From Canna indica (Eukaryota; Streptophyta; Magnoliopsida; Zingiberales; Cannaceae), in contig CP136898.1 of the NCBI GenBank assembly GCA_034359265.1, forward strand, positions 4,094,501 to 4,158,500: DNA of 64,000 bases. Direction: 5' to 3'. Shown piece after piece: positions 50,831 to 64,000 of the stretch (positions are counted from its first letter, which is position 1; each line of letters starts with the position of its first letter). The position numbers and the translations under genes were made by a program. The notes beneath the pieces are model-generated. The model was not told where the DNA came from, searched no databases, and saw only the letters and a list, made by a program, of their open reading frames with translations.

Positions 50831-51585
50831 TCTTTTTTGACCCATATTTATTTGTTCATAGATTTTTTATAAACAGTCTTGGCCCTTCAATGACCACTTG
50901 TGGGGTGACCTTTTTCAAGCTGAAATATGAACAGTGGAAAATGTGCCTTTTATCTATACTCCTTGGAAGAATTGAGAGCATCTGCAAAATAGTTTGATTG
51001 AAATGGTAGTATTATTATAAACTGTACTGAAAGCTGTGAAGATCCTCTAAATGGAGCGTAATCTGTAAGGTCCGTATGTTCTACCAATCAGTTTGTAAAA
51101 TCATTTCTCCAAATACCATAACGATTTTTGTATTTGACTATTTGGTGTTCACATTCGCTCTTTATGAGGCAGACATTGCTTACATTCCCCAGTTAAATGT
51201 TTCGATTTGGATTCCAAACTCCTGAGACCCAAATCCAGTAATATAATAGTTTATATTATGACCCTTACATCAGATCATAATATAAAAGTTCTAAAAAATA
51301 AAATAAGACTTTCCCGTAATCCGGAATCTAACCTTACATCTGGGAAACAAGAACATATATATTATGTACATCAGCCATGAGGTGCTCAATTTAACAGGTC
51401 CAACAGTTTACAACTTTAACATTGTGCACAGCCTTACATAATTAACAAGGTTTCTCACACTAAAACTGCTGCCCAACTTTAAAAAGAAAATGCCAAAGAA
51501 AGGTGAAAAAACTTAAGAGAAATTTTAGATCCTTCAGTATAGATCGATATGAAACAGGATGCTAACTTTCATCTCCAAGTTAAAC
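50512..51585. other. Intergenic between convergent bZIP and MCA genes
   Basis: Facing 3'-UTRs plus an (AT)16 microsatellite at 50795-50826. Sequence on either side of the microsatellite (about 50750-50794 and 50827-50875) is loosely inverted (ATCTATAAAAAATAAATGAA against TTCATAGATTTTTTATAAAC), suggesting a hairpin element. Confidence 0.55.
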
Positions 51586-54500
51586 CTAGGATTCCATGTA
51601 CTGAGAAGCTGGTGGACTTATTTTTGTCTTCCAAGTTCCTGCAGAGCAAATATGTCAGTATGGCGATGTTATCAAGAACATACACAACCACTGAAAATTC
51701 CATCATCATTGAGGCAGATTGATCAATCTTGTGTTAGTTACTTTATACAAACCAGCGCAAAAAGGTTCACTTATGTTGCAGATCAATGGTTTAAATGATA
51801 GCAAGTTATATTTGCCATGGCAGTCTATTCGAATACCTGTAACCCCACGAATCTCCACTTCACGCCATTCTTGAACAAGTGCACAGCAACAGCAAAGTAG
51901 ATGAGACAAGAAATCATCACAAAGCCCTCCCTAACAGAAAAAAGGAGCAATGTATCAGCAAAACTCCAATGAGCTATGGATGACTTATTTTGACAGTAGT
52001 AAGATGACTACTTTGCAGATTGAATAGGGACCACTGAATTATGGAAAAAAAAATAACTGCATGTTGACCACATTGATGCCAATGTCTAATGGCATAGAAT
52101 ACATCTCATCTTTAAACGAAGTAGCTATTAGCAAATTCTTTAGCTACACTCATCTAATAGATTAATTAGTGACATTTTAGCGGCATCTAAACCATTTATA
52201 TCAAATCTTGTACTCCTAAACAAACTCCACTGGCTGCATACATTTTACTGAACATGATCAAGACATACAAACACAAGTAAGATCATAGCCTGAAACCACA
52301 TAAATGACCAGTACCAAAGTTAGAAGCCATATATGGCTACTTCTGTGAGCTCTTTATAGTAAGTAGAAGTATATAATTGGAACTTCTGTTCCTTTTCAAC
52401 CATTTAGAATTTGATATGTGGAAATAATTGATTACTTTAGTTCTTCCTTGCTGTTAGATCCCCATGCACGTTGCAGCAGTAACATGAAAATTATATATAT
52501 AAAGTACAAAAGAGCAACTCGAAATGAACCCTAGTCAAGATAGATGCGAGAACAAATATGAAATTTCTTCTTAAGTTGTTCAAACATCAGATATTTTCAC
52601 CAGTAGCACAACCATTACTATTACAGTAGGGATATGAGCACTAAATTACCGTGATATTAAACATTTTCCTTAGCTTCCTTCTGACACAGCAGGTGTAACA
52701 ACAGCATGACAATATTAATGAATATGCCATCAAATCGTTACATGCCTCTGCTGAAGCTGTTGACAAGAAAAAATACCTCTTAGGCACAATTCTTAGGAGC
52801 TTCTACCAAATTATCTACAGAAACAGCCAGTTGGATTATGCAAAAATTCAAAATAACTACATAACCAAAAATGTCAACTTTCCATTTTTACCACCATAAT
52901 AATAATAATACACTAAGAACCAGAGTTAAGTGAAATGAAAAACTTTATATATATGTAAAAAAATCATCCTGGACAAGGACAAGATAATAGATGTCTTGCT
53001 CTGACACATGCATGTTTTGGCCAATGGAGTTCTTAATAACATAGATTGTCGATATTCAGTTACAAAATACCATCACCAAGAAATAAATTAGAGGTTTATA
53101 CCAAAGGTATAAAGTACCAAACTAAACTCATTATTAACGTTTAGCATATCAAACTACAATTAGAGGTTTGTATCAAAATGTATGAACTAATCAGGACATT
53201 TAATTATTTAATCAAAGATACTACTTAGTTTTGGTGTCACATAACAAACATTTTAGGTGGCCATCCATAGATGTGTTTATTTAATTTAACTGGGTGACCA
53301 AGCTTTTCCAAAAGTTTGAGCTATTAGGGATGGTCAATATATTCTTAACACTCATGTTTGGGCAGGCGACTAATATAAGTGCAAGACGTTGACTGACTTT
53401 TTTCCTTGAAAATATTTTCAAGGATGGGTATTTTTCCTTTAATATTGACAATTGACACTGATAGGATTCAAGCCCTCTGATACCATGTTAAAATTTGATT
53501 GGGTTACCAGCATCCCCCATAACTTAAGTTGTTAGGAAAACCCAAAATCCATTCATCTATATTCTTAACAATGTTTATGTTGAGTTGTAATTATATTTTT
53601 GTTTCTCCAAGTGTAACCGTAGTTTCTGTAGTATAGGAAGTTAATTTGAGTTCAGCAGGTTCATAACTCCATCCATTAATTATTTCTAGATAGCATAGCT
53701 TGTTGAAGTTTCAAAGCAGTTAATTTGAGTTCTCATGTATCTGTAGTTATTTCCTCTCATATCTGATGTTGCACACTTTTCCATTATCTGAGAGCATACA
53801 ATGTCAGCAAAGCCCTTTCTAAGGAATAACAATAAAGCAATATCATTTAGATGAAGACTTCAAGAGTTGGATAGTGTACGCATCATATTTATCGACCACC
53901 AATGAAAATAATAGATGAAAAAATAGTTGCAGAAGAATATCACGTACACACTGGTCTGTTCTTTGCTACAGTAGCAATCTGTGAAAATGTTCCGCAAGGA
54001 TAAAATAATGTTCTGAAACCTGCAAAACATGGATAATTTTTTGGAAAATTAGATCACAAGAGGAATAACCAAATAAGCATATGGCGACAATCTCCTGTCT
54101 TCTTTCATTAATAGGTTCTTGAAAATGTTAAAGCATATTGTCATATTGTGGAGCTAGTACCTTAAAATACTCTATACAACTTAGATTGGCTGCATATTCT
54201 ATTAGTACTAAATTGCAATATGATGAATAAACCCTACTATTCATGGAAAAACAATAGTTGGCACACTGTTATTGGTATTTGTTTTGCTTTCCAGTTTCCA
54301 TTATGCAAGCACATCCAAAATTTCTACTAAACATTATTATTTTATGACTATACCCCACCAAAAGGTGCACAAGAGGAAAAGCTTGCAGAAAGAATTTACA
54401 TTGAAAGTGAACATTTACTAGTGGCATTGAGATTCTATGAATAAGAAAAAATGGTCAAAGAATGAGAAATTTTTTATCCTTGAAAATATTCAGATACTAA

Positions 54501-57500
54501 CTTTTTTGTTCTCACAACTTTGCTGTATAACATGTGTGTATGCATGCAGTTATATGGTATAACTTGTGCCATACAGTCCAGGACAAACAAGTGAATACAC
54601 AAGAAGAAAGTTCATTAGGTATTTTTATCTAAAGTAAACAGGTTCCAGCAAACTCCCCTAAGAAAGAAGAAATAGCTGCAAAACCAGGTCAAACTCCACC
54701 AAAAGTAATTTGGACATGTGTGTTTAATAAATTTATGTGCATATTAAATAAGATGACACATCTGGCACATAAATGGTTTAAACAGCAAATATAGTAGAAT
54801 TGAGGCAACTGATAAAAATTGGCATACATAATGAAGGCTCCGAACAACATCCAAGTAAGTCTGTGTGCCATTCTTCATCTCCATGAAAACCTTTGTACGA
54901 AACCATATCATGGCCCAACAAATCTGGTGAAGCAGTCCTACACCAAGTTCAAATTTATAATAAGGCTCTGAATTACACATTTACTTTTCCAAATAACACA
55001 AATTAGAAATAGAATTATAGTAAATTTACATGAAATATGTAGAAATTAGTACAACATTGTTGCATGTTATATTTTTTTCAGAAAAACATCTGATTATGCA
55101 AAGAGAATATCTTTAGTTTGTTAGTAACATAGCAAAAGTGCTTCATTAGATATAACCAATTTTCATCCACAAGTCTAAAGAAAGTCAAGCATTCTTATAG
55201 CCCATTCATCTCTGTTTCAAGACGAAATGATATGGAGGACATATACCTTAGCATAACTGCTCAAGCATCAAATATTCCCAAGCTTGAGAGTCATGTATAC
55301 ATATATCTCAATGCACGTTTTGCTGAGACTAGAATTTTTTGTCAAATTGCTCAAGAATTGTATATGGATAAAAATCATGGCATAGCCAGATTAAACTTAT
55401 TGCATCGTAATATAAATACGACAGGACGATTGTCACTCAAACAGAAGTGGCTCAAACCCAGATGCCTCTCTACCAAGATCCCACTACCTTTGAACAAATT
55501 CTGGAATAGGCCAGAACGTATGTGTTAAGTGGGAAAGAGGGGCCACTTAATTAGTCATGTACAATTATCACTTTGCATGAAATGATAAGGTTGTGTGCAT
55601 CAACCTTCCGTAAAACCCTGTATTGGTGGTAAACTCATGCATTAAATTCCCCATTTTACCTGCATAAACTATTTGTGGCCGAACTTTCAACGGAGGTGGT
55701 CCTGTTGAAGCAACCAAAATGCTAAATGACAGTAGTGGTAATGCACACATTCCATATACACTAGCATGATTATAGTTTCAATTTAGATTATTGGTAATTT
55801 GGTATACCACATTAGAGATCATGGTCATTGAGGATTGCACCTAATGCAACATGATCAGCATGGAGGAGCAAGGGCTTGAATAATTGAAAGCTGAAGTTTA
55901 CAACTGAGAATAAAATGAACAAAAAAGTATTTACTCTTTTTACAATATACAGGAGAACTCATTTCTAGATCTGATTTGTTAGGGATATGCACAAAGAAAA
56001 CAAATTCAAACCTGAAGGACAAAAGCTTATAACAAAACAAATAGGTAGTACAAATTGCTAAGAGTTGTGATCATGGAGGAATCATTCTAGGCATGAAACA
56101 ATTAGATTCTATAATACAGTGCACAAGAAAATGGAAAAGGGTATATAAGTATTGATTACATAAACCACACTTTTTAACTCCTTGAATCATAAGAAGTGAA
56201 TTTAAGTGTCAGATATTTTTCATAGCTTTGGCTCCATTAATTAGAATAGGAAATGTTGTCAAGTGTCAATAACTTTGAGATTGGAGATTTCCCTTATGAT
56301 TGACAAAAGGTGGCCTACTTATTGGCTTATCCTCTTATGTAAGTTTGTGTCTAGTGGGTGTAACCAAGTTCCTTGTAAATGACTTGTCAACTTGAGCAGG
56401 AAGATGCATTGCTTGGAATAAGGAACAATTGAGAAATCATCCAGAGGCATCTGAGGCAATATTTGTTGGGATGGGGTTACAAACGAAAAACCATATGGCA
56501 ATGTTCCTACTTTTACATATTTGTCAATATGCAAACATTAGCTCTGGAGAAGGAAGTAACAGCATGTAGAACTAGTCTAACTAGAACAGCATATCAAAGA
56601 AAGAACATAAATAGTGTGGGATGGAAATTTAGCACTAAATAAGAACTCTGTGAAAATGTTCAATTATTCATGGCAATAGAGACCAAACGTTTCTAGGGCA
56701 TTGACATGAAATGTGATGAATAGGTAACAAACATAAGCAGGAAATGTACATGTATTTAAGGAAAAGAAACAATGAACACAAGTCTTCCTAGATGAGATAA
56801 AGATTAACAAATATTAGACTCTCTCTTAACATATAGGAAAAATGGAGACCAACCTAGAAGTCGTCTTTGTATCTTTTTCATGATTGTTATCGTCAAAGGG
56901 TTTCTCCTTGTAACTATTGCCACTTGAATACTTTAGCTCGACTTTCTTTGGACTTTTAAGCTCTGTATTTTTTTCTTCTAAAGCTACATTTTGCGTTACT
57001 CCAATCAAATGCTGGATCATTTCAGATTGACCAAAATCACATGATCTCTGGAGTTCCATTTGCAGCTTTTCTCTTTCTTTCTTGAGGGCTTCATCAAATG
57101 GTATGTTTGGATAAGAAGTAGATAGAGACTTCTTCAGCACTGTGGAATGAATTTTAGATGGATCGCGATCCAAAATGGTTTCTTGAACCTTTCTGTCTTC
57201 TTCATCCAGGGTATACTCACGCTCATCCCTCTCGATGGATTCTATTCTCTCCTGACGTTCAGATTTTAACATAAGAAATGTTAAGAATATAAATGCATAG
57301 ATTGGTCTCTTTCCTAATAGCTTAAGTTTTTGGAAAAGTTGGTCATCCAATCAAGTTCAACAAAAAACTTTTAAAAAACAAATATTACGAACAAAATATG
57401 TACATTATATGAAACAAAACCATAGAATAAGGAAGCTTCAAAAATATTATCATACAAAAACTTTTAACTCTTCTACATAGAACATTTCGCCGAAATTTCC

Positions 57501-59824
57501 AAAATGATTTTTAACAAGTCAACATTAAAAAATGTCAACAATCAATATATTATGGGCACACTTCAGTTAAATGCATCTGACTCAGAAAAAATTGCCTAAT
57601 TAACCATATCTCCTCGACCCTTTAGTCAAACCCAAACCCAATAAAGGCAACCTATCCTAAAAGATAATCTAGTATAACTCCAGTACTCCACTATACCATC
57701 CTTCAATAATTCCAACTTTGCAAACAGTATATCATCATTCAATCCTTCCAACTTTGCTTTATACATGTGCACTATGTCATCCTTCAATATTTCTAACTTT
57801 GCTTTACACACATACACATAGAAGCAATATATATACAGTCATCCTGTTTCTCTCAAATCTTTTCAGTCATCAAACAACATAGTGCCATTCTGAAGATCTC
57901 TCTGGCTTACATGGATCCATTTCAAAATTTCTCCTTTGCAACAAATCGTAATGCCTATCATTTGTTATAGCTAATTTCTTCTGACTCTTTTTTTATGTAC
58001 AACTGCGATGAATAAAAAAGTAGACTGTGGTTAAGTACTTGAACCAGAAAAATGATTCTCAATTTCAGAAATGTAAATCCAGGTTATTAATGTAAGAAAT
58101 TGGTGAGTTATAAGCTCAAAATAACTGAAAAAGGAAATACTTCTAAAATCTAGAGACTCGGCTCTGTAAACCATATGGAACTATGTAATAAAGAAAGAAA
58201 CATAATGGGGTAAATTATTATCAGATTTACTGCAATATGTTCAACAGTCCTCTCTTGCACAATGACAAATGATTGGTTATTTTAGCAAATGTGGAAGGTG
58301 TTATATGTCTTAATGATTGTTGAGCTTATAATACAGCATTGGTCGGTAGACTTGAATACTTGATCCAGACTTTAATTGCAACCAAGAAAATTAATTGTGT
58401 GGGTTTGTGTTGGCACTATTTCACTAAAATTAGAAGTTCCAGGGCAATGCTTATGTGGATTGTTCTGATTTCTGAAAAATAATTCCAGAGCAATGTTGAG
58501 CAGTGCTGCTGTGGGATGATCTAAAGGAAAAAATTGAAGCATTTGGAAGTTGGAATATTCATCCATCAACTTCGACAGGACATTGCTCCACTGTTCCTTA
58601 TGTCCTTTGTGGATTCTTTTCTAGATAAGTACAAACTTTTCACTCAAGAAATAACAAAGATGAGATTTGCTGACAAGACCTGAAGTCAGAGCACAGCCAT
58701 GTTGGACCATCATAGTGAGAAATTTCTTACCTTCTGTGGTTTTCATCCAGAAAGAGAACCATGGAAGAAATGGAAAGGGCAGTCATTCAAGATTACATGA
58801 ATGGTGATTGATGATTCTGCAAAACTTTTAAAGCTCAAACACGTATTTAAGCTACTACTTCTAACTTAAAAGTCTAGGGAAATTGCCAGAGGTACTTAAC
58901 TATTAGTTATACTAGTATGACCAAGCTAGGATCTGAGGGATTATTCTCATAAAGACGTCAAGAAGTTTAAGACATCAAAAACCATCAAAAGATCATCCTG
59001 CTAATATAAAAAGGTATGACAAATTCTGCTGATGGCAACAATTATGTATAATTTTCTTGTCATGTCAAGGCTAGGTTATAAAAACCAGCAAACAAAATAA
59101 AAACATGATAATCAAACCACTATATCTTTCTGTCCGCAAATGGTATCAAGGTAGAAAGACAGTGTAAATATTATTCCACGAGGACTTCAACCCAACTCAA
59201 ATTATATTGAAAAGTGAAATCTATCTTTTTCCGAAATAAAATTAAAATTAAACTAACTCAAACAATTATCCCAAGAGGATTGAGCTGAAAATACAGGATA
59301 GCGCGCAGGGACTCAGTCAGAAATCTTTGCTTCACAGTAAATAAACTAAAGGACAGTAAATCGACAACATAAAAAAAATATACTAAACTTAGATTCAAGA
59401 AAACCAGTGTCCTTACCCTGACCCGAGCATTATCCACGAGAGTGATGAGTGGAACAATTCGAAGGTATCGATCGATCTCATTCTGAGCCCTTCTAAACTG
59501 GTAGACCATGTTCCAACCCATTGCCAGAAGGTACAAATAACTCCTATTCTGGCAGCTCTCCACGAGAATGTACGACCTCCGAAGAGCGTCTTCGAGCTGC
59601 TCGAGGGGTTCCCGGGTTTCAGGGTACTTCTTGAGCTCCGAGATCTTGAGTTGCTCCAATAGATTACCAATCAACTTCAGGTGCTGGGCGAACTGCCGGC
59701 AGTTCTTCTTGTGCATCCGCGCAGTGGTCGCCGCCTGAGCTATTAGCCCTATCAGGCGGACGGCGTCGAGGCCCGTCAATTGGGCTATGTTCGAGAGCTC
59801 TCCCAATTGATCCCAACTCGCCAT
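51586..59824 (-). CDS. MCA1: MCA1/MCA2-type calcium-permeable mechanosensitive channel, 413 aa
   Basis: Plasma-membrane protein of the plant MID1-complementing activity family that mediates stretch- and touch-induced calcium entry. Exons on the minus strand: 59417-59824, 56854-57251, 54828-54937, 53948-54019, 52650-52756, 51837-51930, 51586-51638; phases agree at every junction. Exon 1 carries the conserved start SWDQLGELSNIAQLTGLDAVRLIGLI and KKNCRQFAQHLKLIGNLLEQLKISE. ITLVDNARVRERIESIERDEREYTLDEED spans the first junction. A coiled coil follows (ALKKEREKLQMELQ). The C-terminal half is the cysteine-rich PLAC8 domain: EEWHTDLLGCCSEPSLC, FYPCGTFSQIATVAKNR, SCCCYTCCVRRKLRKM, LLCCCCALVQEWREVEIRG. 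It ends SQYMES. A six-codon upstream open frame (59877-59897) lies in the leader. MCA1 and MCA2 are not distinguishable here. Introns 1 and 4 hold miniature LTR elements. Confidence 0.95.
53274..53570 (-). mobile_element. Complete miniature LTR retroelement (TRIM/SMART-like), about 297 bp
   Basis: Minus orientation. 5' LTR 53486-53570 (TGTTAAGAATATAGATG ... TTTTAACA), then TGGTATCAGAG (53475-53485), the initiator-methionine tRNA primer-binding site. A short interior follows, then the 3' LTR 53274-53350 (TGTTAAGAATATATTGACC ... TAAATAAACA). LTRs are diverged, so it is old. No clear 5-bp target duplication. Located in intron 4 of the MCA gene. Confidence 0.8.
57279..57362 (+). mobile_element. 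84-bp solo LTR of the same miniature element
   Basis: TGTTAAGAATATAAATGCAT ... AGTTCAACA, very close to the LTRs at 610-679 and 11236-11319. Flanks AGAAA and AAAAA match at 4 of 5 bases. It sits only 28 bp upstream (in gene sense) of the exon 2 acceptor of MCA, antisense to the gene. Confidence 0.78.
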
Positions 59825-62558
59825 TATGGCAACGGATTCGGACAACAGAAAACCTAAATGTTGGTCGAAATGGGCACTAAACGACGCAATGGCACATGGC
59901 GACCGCTGAAGATGCTACCCGTCCTCCAGCTCCAAGAGAACACCCGAAAACCTCCGTGGAGTGAAGGCACTAAATTTGTCCAAACTTTCTCCTTTACCTA
60001 GGATGTTTGCTGTTCAAGATCTTCACAGAATGATTTATATTTTTTTAAAAAAGAAGATAAATGTTAAGATCTCCAAGAAGAAAACTTGCCAAAGTTCTCG
60101 AGGTCTTACTTCAAATATTGAAGGAAAATGTTGCAGCAAAAAATCACCAATTCGAAGAAAATGTCAAAAAGGAAAGAGCTTCCAACCTTCCAAGTTTCTA
60201 GAAACCACTGCCATTGCCAGGCACTTCATTTCAACCAGAAAAAAAGATGAAAAACAAAACGCAAGCGCAAAAGAATTGATAGATCTAAGCAATTTGCCGT
60301 CGAAACCGTCATAGATCCACCAAAAATCACATATTTCCCTAATATCCTTCTTTCCACGGCTCTCTCTCTCTCTCTCTCTCTCGTGTGAGGTTGGAGAGCA
60401 ATTAGTAGAGAGAGGAGAACGAGGACGGGCATCGAGGTGGGTGCGCTACAGTCATTGCTTTGAGTGAGAGATCGATCGGTCGGCTGAGCCAGTGGGCGAA
60501 AATTGCAAGCTTTCTTTTTTTGCGACCTTTGGAGCGACGCGGCACGAGCTTTCGTCCTCTTCTGAGTCTTCGTATGGCCTCCGCTTTCACTTTATCCCTC
60601 CCTCTGCCGCGCATTTGTTGCAGAGGTGTTAATTTCCAACTGCACTGCCTCGGAGTAGTTCACTTCCTTTATTTATATATATATAAACAAAATATTTCTA
60701 TTTTTTATATAAAAAAAATTAAAACAAAATAAGAGGTATTTATTTGAATACTACAAATACAAGGGAAAAAATAAAATAAAATTGTCATATGTGATGTTAA
60801 ATATATTAAAAATTACTTCTTTTAACTTAAAAACTCACTACTTTATCTGGTGGTATAATTAAACTTAAAATGAAGATTTTGTTGTAGTCGTAGAATGTTG
60901 TTAATTCAACGTGCCTGATCTATCAACAATGTCTTTTAGAACTAATTTCCTTTCTAGGTTAAGTAAATTAAGGGCGTAGCAGTCTTTGTATATAAGTCAA
61001 AGAGTTGACATTTTAATCACACTCCATGTCCATTAATTATATATAGAGAGAGAAGAGATAGAGATAGGGTTTTTGCATGCGAGAGAAGGAATGACAGTTG
61101 AGAGGATCACATCAAATATGAGCTTCACGTGGATACGACTGCGACTCATGCACGCTGATCCACTACGACTGCGACCCATTTGTTTGACTGCTGACGTCGT
61201 CATCTCATTTATAAAATACAAAAAATATATAATTATAAATATTATAATGATATATGGTTCAGCTATATCCATTAACTATAATTAAGTATTTAGAACGAAT
61301 CAATTATCAACCCTAAAATTAACATTCTTATATTATAATTTTATCTTAATTTTCCCGTCAATAAAATATTTGATTACTTTATTTGGTATTTGACTGTAAT
61401 GGTACAAATTATATTTGAACAAGCTAGTGCGAGGCACGTGCATGCTGAGAGGAACCAAAAGCCTTTTAATCGTGGTTGAGCACTGTGGGAGAAGATGACA
61501 ATTTAATTTTATTTTGGGATGAACCCTACATGTATAAATATTCCCAAAAGATGGTGGGATGTTATAGTGATCCACTAACTACTTTTTTCTATCATTCAAT
61601 TGTGGGCCTAATTTTCTTCCCCCAACTAGATTATTTGATTATTTTTATCATTTTTTATATTATAAGTAACAAGAATATTTCCACTAATTTTAGGGGGGGG
61701 GGGAATCATTCTTAATTTATACTAAGAATGCTGATGCTGACCAACTAGAAGTAGGTTCTAATTGCTTTTTTTTTTGTAATACGTGCTATTTCGACCTTGT
61801 AACGATATTAGGATTTGAACACTGACATTAAAATTAAAAACATTCGATCCGTTTTTTGATTCGTTATGATCATCATCAAAGAATTTTCCCCGAACGCTCT
61901 CATACGATGTCTTTCTAACGAAATTAAGTCCATTTTTCATTCAATTTTGTGATAGGAAGCAGGATAGAAAGCTGTAGAGGCAGGCCATCTAGATTGCTCA
62001 AATGACTGCTTTACCTTCTCTTTGCCATGTTCATCAGCAAGCACTTGAACAAGAAAACAAAGTATAGTCCAACAACTCAATTAAGCTCATCCACTTCAGC
62101 AGTACTGTTCTTAAAGCAAGACACCGCATAGAAAAATCTCCCATAGCTGGGACTACAGCTCATTGCACAAGATTCCTATAAATTGCTGTAGTGATTGTGA
62201 ATGAATTAAAACTAGCTAGTTAAACCATCCTTTTCTTTGCTTTTGCACTGGAAATGTTTCTTCCTGCCTGTCTAACATAACCTGAGCACACACATTAATG
62301 AAAGTCAAGGGCAATTAATTATTAATTAGGAAAAGTAATATTCATTAAAAAAAAGCTATCAGGAAAAAGTGATTGTGAGTGAATGGAGAGTGGCTCTTTC
62401 TGAATGATCCTATGTGAGACAACCAACCCTATATATCTCAAAGGTTCCTCCATGGCTCCATGCACCTACTAGTCAGAGGTAGGCAAATAATGTCAATAGA
62501 TTCCTAGCTAGCTCATTATGCAGCGACGGTGACATGCAGACACAGCATTGAAGGATAT
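59825..62558. other. MCA upstream region and repeat-poor intergenic DNA
   Basis: The MCA leader and promoter occupy the first several hundred bases. A (CT)11 run lies at 60361-60382. A GC-richer island (60360-60660) includes an ATG frame at 60573 starting MASAFTLSLPLPRICCRG, which resembles a plastid transit peptide start but runs into AT-rich sequence and a stop. From 60660 to 62558 I see nothing but AT-rich sequence and short unrelated frames, with a G10 run near 61694. Confidence 0.45.
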
Positions 62559-62563
62559 AAAGA

Positions 62564-64000
62564 TGTTACACCCGACGAATTTGAATAATTATTTTTCTAA
62601 TTTTTTTCTGGAAATTTTCGAAAATTTTATTAATATTGTGGGGGTATTTTGGTAAATTTATGCAATTGAAAGATTTTTATATAGAATATCCAAACCGGAT
62701 TAAAAACCTAGATTTATTAGGTCTTGAATTGGGGAGGTGGCCGCCGTCGTGAGAGGAGGTCAGCTATTGGAGGGATGATCGGCCGGTGATCGGAGCAATT
62801 TGAGGTAGGATTCTTTCCTCAATTCATTGTTCTTCGTTTAGGGTGTTGAATCTGTTGGGATGAGATCGCGATCGAGTATTCCTGTCGTGATTTTGAACCG
62901 GATCCGTGTTGTGATTTATTTTGGAGTTTTCTATATATTTTTGGGATTTATCTGTTGAGTTTTTTTATCAGAGCCGTGTTGCTCGTCGACGGCGGTCGGC
63001 AGTCATGTGCAGCGCTGCAGCGTCGGGGGGAGGCCGCAACTAGCCCTGGATGGGCGGCGCCCCGGCGAGGCGCCACCGCCTTGCATGAAGGACGCGGCTG
63101 CAGGCAGGGGCAGCCGCACCTTCGCCATTTGGTGCCACTCGCTGTGCAGCAAGCACCTTCTCCAACGGCCAAAGAGGGCCACGACGAGACCCTCGTGTCG
63201 GCTAGAGTTGGTGGCGACGGCGACTGGTTGGGAGTTGGGAGTTGGGGTTAGAAACCCTAGTTTGAGGTGGGAGATGGGAGGCGGAAGATGAAGTGTTGTG
63301 AATATAACAATATTATATTGGTGTTATATTCTTATATCAATGTTATAGGTTTGAGATATTGGGATATTGTTTATATTAGGTGGTAGCAGTGTGGTATAGT
63401 GTATATATCGGTGTTGTATAGCCGGGTAGCAGTGTTACATGTTGTAACAGTCTTATTATTTATTTATGTATTTTAAAGGGGTAATTTGGTATTTTTTTTA
63501 TAGAATTATGTTGGGTCTTGCGATTGTCGGATCTGTATTTTTTATTTATTATGATGGTATAGTTGGGTACAGTTTTAAAGGCAGTTGATTCTTATTGACT
63601 CTCGTTGATTCTCATCTCGACACATGTCTGATTATCCTAAACTGGAGTATTTATCTTGTTGTTCCTTCCGTTGATTTTGATATATGTTATTGTTGAAATT
63701 CCTGTTGCATGTTGTTGGTTCATATACATGTTGATATCATATTATGTTGCATGAATTGCATTTATAATGATTGTGATGATTAGGAAGCATGTGTAGGTAT
63801 TGAGGAGTTGCATAATGCTAGATTCAGGTTGTTGGTTGGTCGCATTATTGATGTAGTTGTTGTCATATGCACTATATTATTGACATCAGACTGATAGCAT
63901 TTTGTGCATGTTGCTTCTATAGTTGTGAGAGTTATATTGACATGTTGTGCATTATGATCCGTTGTTGGGCGCAAGCCCAGACACTGTTGATTTTTATTGC
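62564..64000 (+). mobile_element. Start of a long LTR (cut by window edge)
   Basis: Begins TGTTACACCCGACG, comparable to TGTTATATCCGGG at the start of the complete solo LTR at 22196. Like that LTR, it continues through a GC-rich block with GAGGTAGGA and then a long TTGTTG/TGCATG-rich stretch. The 3' end lies outside, so whether it is a solo LTR or a full element is unknown. Open frames at 62948-63291 fall in its GC-rich block and are not credible genes. Confidence 0.6.

Noticed and set aside
60573..60732. ATG frame starting MASAFTLSLPLPRICCRG, a possible plastid-targeted protein
   Set aside because: It enters AT-rich low-complexity sequence within about 30 codons, with no donor leading to a recognisable exon downstream.
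62948..63291. Open frames on both strands near the right edge
   Set aside because: GC-rich block of a long LTR; both strands are open together and the composition matches the LTR at 22.2 kb.

Overview
The window is nuclear DNA from a flowering plant. Split genes with GT-AG introns, AT-rich intergenic DNA, plant-only families (TRM, ROP, MCA, ILR3-type bHLH, zinc-sensing bZIP) and dense small transposons all fit. A non-grass monocot is my tentative guess; the sequence does not settle it. All exon boundaries below were read by eye from splice signals and reading-frame continuity, and every complete model closes in frame from ATG to stop.

Layout, left to right: 3' end of a RecQ helicase gene (+, 2-1388); a TRM6/7/8-type TON1-recruiting protein gene (+, 3537-7936); a bidirectional promoter near 10.45 kb with a possible non-coding transcript leaving to the left; a mitochondrial GrpE (MGE1) gene (+, 10720-16202); a synaptotagmin SYT2 gene (-, 17212-21693); a complete solo LTR (22196-24632); a ROP small GTPase gene (-, 26721-29283) divergent from an O-fucosyltransferase-family gene (+, 29826-31652); an ILR3-type bHLH gene (+, 35823-38194); the protein farnesyl/geranylgeranyltransferase alpha subunit gene (+, 41068-46719); a bZIP19/23-type zinc-deficiency regulator gene (+, 48459-50511); an MCA-type calcium-channel gene (-, 51586-59824); and the start of a second long LTR (62564 to the window edge).

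These are independent housekeeping and signalling genes, not a pathway cluster. There are a few functional echoes: FTA is a subunit of prenyltransferases that act on CaaX proteins, and the ROP ends in a CaaL box; SYT2 and MCA both concern the plasma membrane and calcium; the ILR3-type bHLH and the zinc bZIP both concern metal homeostasis.

The richest signal is in the non-coding DNA. At least six short non-autonomous hAT-type elements share a TAGGG-type end, and most have matching 8-bp target duplications. Their interiors are instead built from different short self-complementary words (AACCGA, GATTCG, ATATCCGC, GGGCTC, TTAATCGA). Four miniature LTR elements (about 84-bp LTRs) all sit in introns. 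Two introns, one in SYT2 and one in ROP, must use a GC donor to keep frame.
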